Below, piece after piece: positions 1-5,498 of a DNA stretch of 5,587 nt. Under the pieces are notes generated by a model. It was not told where the DNA came from and made no database searches. It worked only from the letters and a program-made list of their open reading frames with translations. The stretch covers positions 1 to 5,587 of the forward strand of contig LSCK01000008.1 of NCBI GenBank assembly GCA_001577135.1, in the 5' to 3' direction. Both the position numbers and the translations under genes were made by a program. This stretch comes from Cloacimonetes bacterium TCS60 (GTDB lineage Bacteria > Cloacimonadota > Cloacimonadia > JGIOTU-2). The stretch's first letter is position 1, and the number at the start of each line of letters is the position of its first letter.

Positions 1-195
1 TTTCAAGGCAAGCAAAAGGGAGATTAAGCCGCATCCGGTCCCTAGCTCAAAGACATTACCGCAGAAATCAGGATTGATTTTATCCAAAATACATTTTTGG
101 ATTATGAGGGAATCCTCTGAGCTGCGATAGCCATTTTTGGGTTGATAAAAGGACAATCCCTTATATTGTAAGTTATCTAAAGTCCAGTTTTGCAT
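1..195 (-). CDS. TrmN6/YabB-like SAM-dependent methyltransferase, N-terminal part (runs off the left edge)
   Basis: The first 65 codons are visible; the rest lies beyond the window. Residues 5-30 (TLDNLQYKGLSFYQPKNGYR and on to SSEDSLII) match the opening of the TrmN6/YabB family, whose members typically begin with a strand ending in QxxxGYRFSxDxLLLA. Residues 49-62 (FELGTGCGLISLLL) are methyltransferase motif I, the glycine-rich SAM-binding loop following a conserved acidic residue. Family members with known function methylate N6 of adenosine, for example A37 of tRNA1(Val) in E. coli. The NPPY catalytic motif would lie downstream and cannot be seen, so a HemK-like or other N-methyltransferase role is not excluded. 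The ATG lies 13 bp after the dut stop with only a weak GGTAAG upstream, so it is probably the last visible gene of the xseB-dut operon and relies on translation arriving from dut. Family assignment is good; substrate is inference. Confidence 0.8.
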   Translation of the reverse strand, partial: MQNWTLDNLQYKGLSFYQPKNGYRSSEDSLIIQKCILDKINPDFCGNVFELGTGCGLISLLLALK

Positions 196-208
196 CTTAC
201 CGGATGGA

Positions 209-655
209 TTAAGATTTATTTTTGTCTGTATGACCAAACCCACCCTGATCACGCTTTGTAGCGGAGAGGGAGTCAGTTTCCATCATTTTTGTAAAAGGAA
301 CCTTTGCGAAAACCATTTGGGCAATACGTTTATTACTCTTTACAGCAAATTTTTTATCACCTAGATTAATTAAGATTATTTTGATTTCTCCCCGAAAATC
401 TGCATCAATAGTGCCAGGGGAATTTAATACTCCCAGCTTATGATTAATTGCCAAACCACTACGGGGACGGATTTGAGCTTCATAACCGGGTGGGATCTCT
501 AAAGCAAAACCGGTAGGGATGAGAGCTACTTGTTTTGGTTCTAATATCTTCTCATTTTCTACATTTGCATAAATATCATATCCAGAGGCACTGCCAGTCA
601 TTTTTTCTGGCAATTTTACAGTATCATGTAATTTTTTTATCTTAATTTTCAGCAT
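209..655 (-). CDS. dut: Deoxyuridine 5'-triphosphate nucleotidohydrolase (trimeric dUTPase)
   Basis: Hydrolyses dUTP to dUMP and pyrophosphate in the cytoplasm, keeping uracil out of DNA and feeding dTMP synthesis. The 148-residue product has all five motifs of the homotrimeric family: motif 1 at 21-31 (GSASGYDIYAN), motif 2 at 63-69 (RPRSGLA), motif 3 at 75-90 (GVLNSPGTIDADFRGE, with catalytic Asp84), motif 4 at 110-117 (RIAQMVFA) and the P-loop-like C-terminal motif 5 at 135-143 (RDQGGFGHT). The base-discriminating Tyr of motif 3 is Phe87 here, a conservative change. The frame is open upstream to an ATG at 685, but the ATG at 655 is preferred: it overlaps the stop of the preceding synthase gene as TGATG, gives the normal family N-terminus (MLKIKIKKL), and avoids a ten-residue extension lying inside the upstream gene. 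There is no Shine-Dalgarno, so translation is probably coupled through the overlap. The length is typical. Confidence 0.96.
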   Translation of the reverse strand: MLKIKIKKLHDTVKLPEKMTGSASGYDIYANVENEKILEPKQVALIPTGFALEIPPGYEAQIRPRSGLAINHKLGVLNSPGTIDADFRGEIKIILINLGDKKFAVKSNKRIAQMVFAKVPFTKMMETDSLSATKRDQGGFGHTDKNKS

Positions 656-1545
656 CAAAAACGTCTGGTTGTAATATATTCGCAAATCTTTTGCAGGTAT
701 TCTGCTTTAGGACCATAATAGCCAATTATATCTTTGGCGCGTGTTTTCAAGTCGTTAACAATTTCTTTAGTTTTTTTCATGCCGTATAATTTGGGATAAG
801 TAGCTTTACCGCCTCTGATATCAGTGCCTGTCTTTTTTCCTAATTTGTGCACGTCACCTTCGATATCAAGAATATCATCTACAATTTGAAACATTAAACC
901 GATAAGATTTCCATACTCAGTTACTCTTTTGATATCATCCTCACGGGCATTAGCTAACATAGCACCATAGCGTACGGAAGTCGTTAACATCTTAGCAGTT
1001 TTGTTTAGATGAATAAAGTCGATTTCATCTGCTGTGAAATCTTTATGTTCACATTCGATATCCGCCACTTGCCCCCCAATTAATCCTTCCGAACCAGAGA
1101 CCTCAGCAAACTCTTTTATTAGTTTTGCTTTAAAGTCGGCATCAGCATCTACCATGAGCATCATTTTAAAAGCTTCTAATAAGAGGGCATCGCCAGTAAG
1201 CAAGGCGATATTTTCTCCAAATTCGATGTGGCTGGATGGTTTCCCTCTTCTCTTTTCGTCGTCATCCAAATCAGGAAGGTCATCATGGATCAGAGTGTAG
1301 GTGTGCAGAAGTTCAAGGGCGGCTGCAAGAGGTAATATCTTTTTATCCATATGGCCAAATAATTGGTAAGTGGTAATGGTTAGGTATGGTCTTACACGTT
1401 TTCCCCCGGCAAATAGCGTGTGCCGCATCGCTTTGTGTAATACCTTTGGATACTCGTCCTTACGAGGCAAGAACCGATCAATAACAATATTAACCAGTTC
1501 ACGCTTTTCCTTCACATCTTTTTTAAGGCGCATCATTTTTGTCAT
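655..1545 (-). CDS. ispA: Short-chain polyprenyl diphosphate synthase (farnesyl/geranylgeranyl diphosphate synthase)
   Basis: Condenses isopentenyl diphosphate with allylic diphosphates to give C15 or C20 prenyl diphosphate, precursor of undecaprenyl carriers, quinone tails and other isoprenoids. The 296-residue length is normal for IspA. Visible motifs: GGKRVRP at 47-53 (IPP/diphosphate binding), first aspartate-rich motif DDLPDLD at 88-94 followed by RRGKPSSH, GGQ at 157-159, KT at 182-183, second aspartate-rich motif DDILD at 223-227, and KLGKKTGTD at 234-242 with GGKATYP after it. The first motif has the two extra residues (DDxxxxD) of bacterial FPP and type II GGPP synthases. Tyr83, five residues before it, suits a short product, but C15 versus C20 cannot be fixed by eye. 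Three Met codons lie in the first five; a strong ribosome site favours the first. The gene starts 25 bp after xseB, a classic pairing, and ends overlapping dut. No dxs is visible nearby. Confidence 0.93.
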   Translation of the reverse strand: MTKMMRLKKDVKEKRELVNIVIDRFLPRKDEYPKVLHKAMRHTLFAGGKRVRPYLTITTYQLFGHMDKKILPLAAALELLHTYTLIHDDLPDLDDDEKRRGKPSSHIEFGENIALLTGDALLLEAFKMMLMVDADADFKAKLIKEFAEVSGSEGLIGGQVADIECEHKDFTADEIDFIHLNKTAKMLTTSVRYGAMLANAREDDIKRVTEYGNLIGLMFQIVDDILDIEGDVHKLGKKTGTDIRGGKATYPKLYGMKKTKEIVNDLKTRAKDIIGYYGPKAEYLQKICEYITTRRF

Positions 1546-1551
1546 AGATGT

Positions 1552-1557
1552 TCTCCT
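1552..1557 (-). promoter_or_regulatory. Ribosome binding site of the polyprenyl synthase gene
   Basis: On the minus strand AGGAGA stands six bases before the ATG at 1545. It decides between three in-frame Met codons (residues 1, 4 and 5) in favour of the first. Confidence 0.85.
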
Positions 1558-1570
1558 GAAAAACTAAACT

Positions 1571-1780
1571 TTACTCTTCTGTAGCCTGTTTATTTTCTTC
1601 TTGTAATTGTGTGATTTTATTTTCAACTTTTTCAAGTTTTTCATTGCACAAATTTGTTAACTTTATTCCCTCTTCATAAAATTTTAGAGAATCTTCTATA
1701 TCTAATTTCCCGTTTTCTAGTTTATCGACTATTTCTTGTAATCTTTGCATAGCTTTTTCAAATTTTATATCTTCTGACAT
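1571..1780 (-). CDS. xseB: Exodeoxyribonuclease VII small subunit
   Basis: Small, non-catalytic subunit of exonuclease VII. It binds the large subunit XseA in several copies to form an enzyme that degrades single-stranded DNA from both ends in repair and recombination. The 69-residue, charged, all-helical protein matches the family along almost its full length: FEKAMQRLQEIVDKLENGKL at 7-26, then DIEDSLKFYEEGIKLTNLCN at 27-46, the conserved helical hairpin with its LExGxLxLEDSLxxYEEG signature. A polar, Glu-rich tail (47-69) follows. Length is within the usual 60-80 range. The start is fixed by GGAGGA six bases upstream. It heads the tight run xseB, ispA, dut, methyltransferase; its partner xseA is not in the window. 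Confidence 0.95.
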   Translation of the reverse strand: MSEDIKFEKAMQRLQEIVDKLENGKLDIEDSLKFYEEGIKLTNLCNEKLEKVENKITQLQEENKQATEE

Positions 1781-1786
1781 AAGTAT

Positions 1787-1792
1787 TCCTCC
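1787..1792 (-). promoter_or_regulatory. Ribosome binding site of xseB
   Basis: GGAGGA on the minus strand, six bases before the xseB ATG; the strongest Shine-Dalgarno in the window. I could not find a convincing promoter for xseB in the 141 bp that separate it from the M23 gene, only A+T-rich sequence with an inverted repeat at 1833-1849 (ATTTTAT, CAA, ATAAAAT). Confidence 0.85.
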
Positions 1793-1894
1793 GAATCACC
1801 CTTCTGTGCATAATTAGTGGCAGAACTCCAGCATTTTATCAAATAAAATTTCATAATTTGTGATTCTCACTGATTAAAATGATTATGGTTGTTG

Positions 1895-1919
1895 CGAAAA
1901 AAATAAGCTTTGTTCAAAG
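1895..1919 (-). terminator. Possible weak intrinsic terminator after the M23 peptidase gene
   Basis: Just after the M23 stop codon the minus strand reads CTTTG AA CAAAG (1908-1919), then CTTA and a run of seven T. Only four A/T-rich pairs can form with a four-base loop, so the hairpin is feeble and may only attenuate. It would leave xseB and the genes after it partly dependent on a separate promoter. Confidence 0.28.
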
Positions 1920-1921
1920 TT

Positions 1922-2869
1922 TTAGGAGATCAAGTTCTTGGCAACTTTTACTGTGGCTTTGTCCCTATCCAGGTAAAGGATTGGATTTTTTGTTCTTCCG
2001 TAAAAACGTACTTCATAGTGGAGGTGAGAGCCCGTGGATATTCCAGTAGAACCTACAGTACCGAGTATTTGGAATTTTGTAACTGAATCTCCGAGAGAGA
2101 CATTAACATTACGCAGATGAGCATAAAAAGTACTATAGCCGTATCCATGTTTTATGAAGACATAATTGCCGTAATGTTTGTCCCAACCTATTTCGCGCAC
2201 CGTGCCACTAGCAGCGGTGTAAACAGCAGAGTTCTCTTTTGTAGCCAGGTCAATGCCATGATGGAATTCTCGTTTTTGAGTAAATGGATTCAAACGGTAG
2301 CCAAAACCAGTTGTGATGAATCCACCTGTGGGTCTAATGGATGGGGTGTGGTCGTAGATTGTATTTTTTACTTCAATATATTTTTTTACTTTGTTATAGC
2401 TACTAGCTTCAAATTTTAATCTGCGTTCAAAAAGATCAATCTTTTTTAATAAGGAATTGTGTGTAGAAAAAACTTCTCGATTGTAATTATAAAAGGTAGA
2501 GTCCAGGAACTGCTTACCACCAATACCCATTTTTCTTACATCTTCATCAATGGCTTTTAGATTTTCTAATTTTCTTACTGCTTTATCAGTTTCTTCCAGC
2601 TCTTCCAGGTCAGATTGCAGGGTGTCGATATGACTTATGAGGATTTTCATGTTTTCATGTAATTGCTTGTTAGCGAGCTCCAGGTTATTCAATTTTTGAC
2701 GGTTAAATTCCCGGGAGAAGTAAAGATAAGCCATAGCTCCACTTGCCAAAACGAAAAGCACAACTACTGTAAGGAGTATTCGGGTTACAGCTTTAGATAG
2801 CTGAAACTCCTTCACACCAGCAGATGAGCCACTCGTAATTAAAACATGTAAATTTTTATCAATAGCCAT
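1922..2869 (-). CDS. Membrane-anchored M23 (LytM/NlpD-type) zinc metallopeptidase
   Basis: Predicted peptidoglycan DD-endopeptidase that cuts cross-linking peptides outside the cytoplasmic membrane. The 315 residues show: a short N-terminal segment (LHVLITSGSSAGVKEFQLSK, 7-26) of a type that often precedes the membrane helix in M23 proteins; a transmembrane helix at about 31-51 (ILLTVVVLFVLASGAMAYLYF); a coiled coil at about 55-112; a linker to about 180; and a complete M23 domain at about 183-300. Zinc and catalytic residues are all present: H203 and D207 in HHGID, H251 in YAHL, and H282 and H284 in SHLHYEV. It should therefore be active, unlike the degenerate EnvC/NlpD activators. The Gly-Phe-Gly-Tyr-Arg before the domain is the usual M23 entry strand. 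The start lacks a Shine-Dalgarno (A/T-only leader), but no other start is plausible. It lies upstream of xseB on the same strand and diverges from the EF-G gene. Substrate and partners are inference. Confidence 0.92.
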   Translation of the reverse strand: MAIDKNLHVLITSGSSAGVKEFQLSKAVTRILLTVVVLFVLASGAMAYLYFSREFNRQKLNNLELANKQLHENMKILISHIDTLQSDLEELEETDKAVRKLENLKAIDEDVRKMGIGGKQFLDSTFYNYNREVFSTHNSLLKKIDLFERRLKFEASSYNKVKKYIEVKNTIYDHTPSIRPTGGFITTGFGYRLNPFTQKREFHHGIDLATKENSAVYTAASGTVREIGWDKHYGNYVFIKHGYGYSTFYAHLRNVNVSLGDSVTKFQILGTVGSTGISTGSHLHYEVRFYGRTKNPILYLDRDKATVKVAKNLIS

Positions 2870-2912
2870 TTATATTTATTTTTTTACACCTTCAATATTT
2901 TTTAGTTTAGTT

Positions 2913-2942
2913 ATTTTCGTTATATTGGATTATCTCTGTCAA
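2913..2942 (-). promoter_or_regulatory. Candidate promoter for the M23 peptidase gene
   Basis: On the minus strand a perfect TTGACA (2937-2942) is followed after 18 bp by GAAAAT (2913-2918), which matches the -10 consensus at four of six positions. Transcription would start near 2906, about 37 bases before the ATG. A closer match to the -10 box, TATAAC at 2919-2924, is only 12 bp from TTGACA, too short for a standard sigma-70 promoter. The -35 is good and the -10 is not. Confidence 0.35.
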
Positions 2943-2962
2943 GTTTATGGGAATTGATATAG

Positions 2963-3082
2963 GGATTAAGCCGGATTTAAGTTGGATATACAAAGTAATC
3001 TTAGTGAAGTTTAATTTTATATATGAAAAATGCTGATAGCAGTATTGGAGCTAAATACTCATAAGGAGATCCGGAATTTAAG
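2963..3082. repeat. Short near-repeats CCGGATTTAAG / CCGGAATTTAAG
   Basis: CCGGATTTAAG at 2971-2981 recurs as CCGGAATTTAAG at 3071-3082, the starts exactly 100 bp apart and the second one base longer. Next to the first copy are GGATTAAG (2963-2970) and GGATAT (2984-2989), giving three GGAT-type units about one helical turn apart. This could be a set of regulator sites or chance in A+T-rich DNA. Confidence 0.4.
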
Positions 3083-3361
3083 ATTTGAGTTAGTTTATGG
3101 TAAAAGCAAGCGCAGTCGTTTTGCCAATGAATTTTCCCTTTAATTTAAAGTTGACAAATCAGTATATGAATTTTCTCATCAAAAATTTGAAACCTATTTT
3201 CTGTATGAGTTGAAATAATATTTTTCTGCCAATCGCAATATTCACTTTATGCTTAAGTTGTAAAACCCCTCTAAGCAGTGTGTTAATAGCGACTCCAGCA
3301 GTTAGCTGTGCATTTTGAGATAAATATTAATTTTATTAATGGGATAATTGAGATTTTTGTC

Positions 3362-3389
3362 TTTACATAAAAAAAGAACTATATATAAT
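3362..3389 (+). promoter_or_regulatory. Strong sigma-70-type promoter of the EF-G gene
   Basis: TTTACA (3362-3367, five of six matches) and TATAAT (3384-3389, perfect) are separated by 16 bp, the best promoter match in the window. Transcription would begin around 3395-3397, two to four bases before the ATG at 3399, so the message would have almost no leader. An inverted repeat, ATTAAT TTT ATTAAT (3326-3340), lies about two helical turns upstream of the -35 box and could be an A+T-rich UP-like element or an operator. Confidence 0.65.
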
Positions 3390-3398
3390 GTAAGAATA

Positions 3399-5498
3399 AT
3401 GAAAATGAAAAATAATAGAAATCAAAATATTCAAAAATTACGAAATACGGGAATTTGTGCTCACATTGATGCTGGTAAAACAACCTTAACAGAACGGATC
3501 TTATTTTACGCAAATCGAACTCACATTATGCGTGAAACAAAGAGCAAAGATGGTAAAGGTCCTGTTATGGATTTTATGGAATTAGAACGTGAACGAGGGA
3601 TAACAATCTCATCGGCTGCAACGAATATAGAATGGAAAGATTATAAAATAAACATAATCGATACACCCGGACATGTCGATTTTACTATGGAAGTAGAAAA
3701 CGCTCTGCGAGTATTGGACAACGCTGTAATGGTTATTTGCGGTGTAAATGGAGTACAGACTCAAACTTTTACAGTTGATAAGCAACTGGACAGATATGAA
3801 GTACCATATCTAATTTTTATAAATAAATTAGATAGAGAAGAATCCAGACCTCTGGAAGTAATAGAAGAGATAAAAGAAGAATTAGGTAAAAATCCGGTTT
3901 TATTACAATTGCCAATTCGAGAAGATGGTGAATTCAAAGGTGTTATCGATCTTATTTCTATGAAAATGAAATTTTTTCAGGGAAGATTTGGGCAAAAAAT
4001 TGTGGAAAAAGAAATTTCGGATGAATTTATTCAAGAGGCAAATTTTCATAGAGAGTTGCTAATCGATAGTTTATCTTTGCATTCAGAGAAGTTAACAAAT
4101 GCATATTTAGACGGTGAAATTACTGAAGATAAAATAGAAACAGCGATTCTGGAATCAACTTTAGAACGAACTATTGTACCTGTTTTTCTCGGATCTGCTT
4201 ATGCTAATAAAGGTGTACAATTAGTCCTGGATGGAATTATAGATTATCTTCCAAATCCTACGGAAAAGGATAAAGTTGCACACGATTTGGAGAATGATAA
4301 TAAGGAAGTTGTACTAACCCCAAAACCGGATAAGCCAACCGTTGCCCTGGCTTTTAAAATCGAAAAAAATCAATATGGACAATTGACTCATTTGCGAATT
4401 TATCAAGGGAAAGTGGAAAAAGGAGAAAAACTATATAATAATCGAAATAAAAAGGTTTTGAAAATTCCCAAAATAGCAAAGATGCATGCAGATTCTATGG
4501 AAACAATCGACTACGTTTCCGCAGGTGACATCGTAGCAGTTTTTGGTATAGATTGCGCCATTGGAGACACGCTCACATCAGAAGGGAAATATTATACTTT
4601 TCGTGATTCCTATATTCCGGATCCCTTAGTTTTTTATTCTATAGAAGTAAAAAAGGCTCAGGATAAGAATAAGTTCACTGATGCAATTACCGATTTTGTG
4701 CGTCAAGATCCCACTTTCCGCTCATATTATGATGAAGAAACCAAAGAAACGATTATTGGTGGCATGGGCGAACTTCATCTCGATATCTATTTGCAGAGGC
4801 TGGCTAGAGAATATGAGATCGAGGTGGAAACAAGCTCTCCCAGAATTTCTTATAAAGAAAAAGTTACCCAGGAAACAGATTTTTCCTATACTCATCAAAA
4901 GCAAACAGGTGGTAGAGGAGAATATGCTCAAATTCGTGGGAAAATTGCTCCCACAGAGGTTGATGAAAATATATTTGAGGAAGAGATAGTAAGTGGTGTT
5001 ATTCCCAAAGAATTTATTCCTGCTTGTGAAAAAAGTTTTTTTAATTGTTTGGAAAAGGGAAAACTGGTAGAGGGAAAGATCATCGGGACAAAACTTCTGC
5101 TGAATGATGGAGATTTCCATGCGGTGGATTCATCTCAAAAGGCATTTGCAACAGCAATGAAAAAAATGTTTAATAAATATTACTCCAGATGTAATCCGCG
5201 TCTCTTAGAGCCTATAATGAACCTCTCAGTAGTTACTCCGTCACAATTCAGAGGTAATATTATTACAATAGTTAAACAGCATAGAGGTGATATTCAGGAA
5301 GTAAAAGTAGAACACGGCATCTCAAAAATCAAAGGTAGCATCCCGCTGGCTCAAACTTTTGGCATTACAAATCAATTCCGTTCTTCTTCCCAGGGAAAAG
5401 CAGAATTCAGAATAGATTTCAAACAATATAAATTTTTACCAAAGCAACTTGAAGAAGAGGTTATTGAAAAATTTAAAAGCAGGAAAGTAATGAAATAA
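3399..5498 (+). CDS. fusA: Elongation factor G, spdEFG1/mitochondrial EF-G1 type (translational GTPase)
   Basis: Ribosome-bound GTPase that drives tRNA-mRNA translocation. From ATG 3399 it is 699 residues, full length. The G domain is intact: AHIDAGKTT at 21-29, ERGITI at 65-70, DTPGH at 88-92, NKLD at 142-145, GSA at 265-267. Domain II spans about 313-395, III about 405-482 (GGMGELHLDIY at 454-464), IV about 483-604 with TGGRGEY (503-509) and the tip loop GDFHAVDSS holding His574, and V about 605-690. The SKDGKGPVMDF stretch (49-59) before MELERERGITI, and TFTVDKQLDRYEVPYLIFIN (123-142), resemble mitochondrial EF-G1 and spirochaete spdEFG1 rather than standard EF-G. Related proteins translocate, while a second paralogue recycles ribosomes. 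The domain V motif normally RRG reads QHRG. A TTG start at 3348 is possible but lies upstream of the promoter; ATG 3405 is an alternative. There is no clear Shine-Dalgarno. The gene stands alone, not beside rpsL, rpsG or tuf. Symbol given for the family; fusA versus a paralogue name is unsettled. Confidence 0.93.
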   Translation: MKMKNNRNQNIQKLRNTGICAHIDAGKTTLTERILFYANRTHIMRETKSKDGKGPVMDFMELERERGITISSAATNIEWKDYKINIIDTPGHVDFTMEVENALRVLDNAVMVICGVNGVQTQTFTVDKQLDRYEVPYLIFINKLDREESRPLEVIEEIKEELGKNPVLLQLPIREDGEFKGVIDLISMKMKFFQGRFGQKIVEKEISDEFIQEANFHRELLIDSLSLHSEKLTNAYLDGEITEDKIETAILESTLERTIVPVFLGSAYANKGVQLVLDGIIDYLPNPTEKDKVAHDLENDNKEVVLTPKPDKPTVALAFKIEKNQYGQLTHLRIYQGKVEKGEKLYNNRNKKVLKIPKIAKMHADSMETIDYVSAGDIVAVFGIDCAIGDTLTSEGKYYTFRDSYIPDPLVFYSIEVKKAQDKNKFTDAITDFVRQDPTFRSYYDEETKETIIGGMGELHLDIYLQRLAREYEIEVETSSPRISYKEKVTQETDFSYTHQKQTGGRGEYAQIRGKIAPTEVDENIFEEEIVSGVIPKEFIPACEKSFFNCLEKGKLVEGKIIGTKLLLNDGDFHAVDSSQKAFATAMKKMFNKYYSRCNPRLLEPIMNLSVVTPSQFRGNIITIVKQHRGDIQEVKVEHGISKIKGSIPLAQTFGITNQFRSSSQGKAEFRIDFKQYKFLPKQLEEEVIEKFKSRKVMK

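Larger units (their letters stand above)
2870..3398. other. Divergent intergenic region without a convincing gene
   Basis: About 530 bases between the divergent M23 and EF-G genes. I see promoter-like elements for both genes, a short dispersed near-repeat (2971 and 3071), small inverted repeats at 3041-3059 and 3326-3340, and only very short open frames without supporting start signals. No tRNA, rRNA or recognisable riboswitch was found by eye. The length is large for genes packed as tightly as those to the left, so a small RNA or a decayed gene remains possible. Confidence 0.7.

Noticed and set aside
656..685. Upstream ATG extending dUTPase by ten residues.
   Set aside because: The extension is the antisense-free tail of the synthase gene in another frame, does not resemble dUTPase N-termini, and the TGATG overlap gives a better start.
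1034..1567. Plus-strand open frames at 1034-1300 and 1370-1567.
   Set aside because: They are opposite the well-supported synthase gene, have low-complexity Ser-rich translations and no family resemblance.
1833..1849. Inverted repeat ATTTTAT-CAA-ATAAAAT upstream of xseB.
   Set aside because: All-A/T arms in A+T-rich DNA are expected by chance, and no promoter boxes sit at fitting distances around it.
2117..2419. Plus-strand open frame of about 100 codons.
   Set aside because: It is the antisense shadow of the M23 domain, with no recognisable motif or ribosome site.
3030..3143. Short plus-strand frame of 37 codons starting MLIAVLELNTHKEIR, and another of 38 codons at 3097-3213.
   Set aside because: Neither has a Shine-Dalgarno at the right distance nor a family I recognise. 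They overlap each other in different frames, as expected by chance.
3151..3179. Second perfect TTGACA on the plus strand, with TCTCAT 17 bp on.
   Set aside because: The -10 match is poor, and the nearest gene is over 200 bp away with its own far better promoter.
3162..3326. Minus-strand stop-free stretch of 55 codons (contains AQLTAGVAINTLLRGVLQLK).
   Set aside because: No start codon near its beginning, no ribosome site and no recognised family; a decayed gene remnant is possible but unsupported.
3348..3398. TTG start giving EF-G a 17-residue N-terminal extension (RFLSLHKKRTIYNVRI).
   Set aside because: It lies upstream of the strong -35/-10 pair, lacks a good Shine-Dalgarno, and the family normally begins only a few residues before the RNTGICAHIDAGKTT stretch.
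4681..5120. Open frames at 4681-4989 (plus) and 4722-5120 (minus) inside EF-G.
   Set aside because: Both overlap the conserved domains III-IV of EF-G in other frames and show no independent coding signal.
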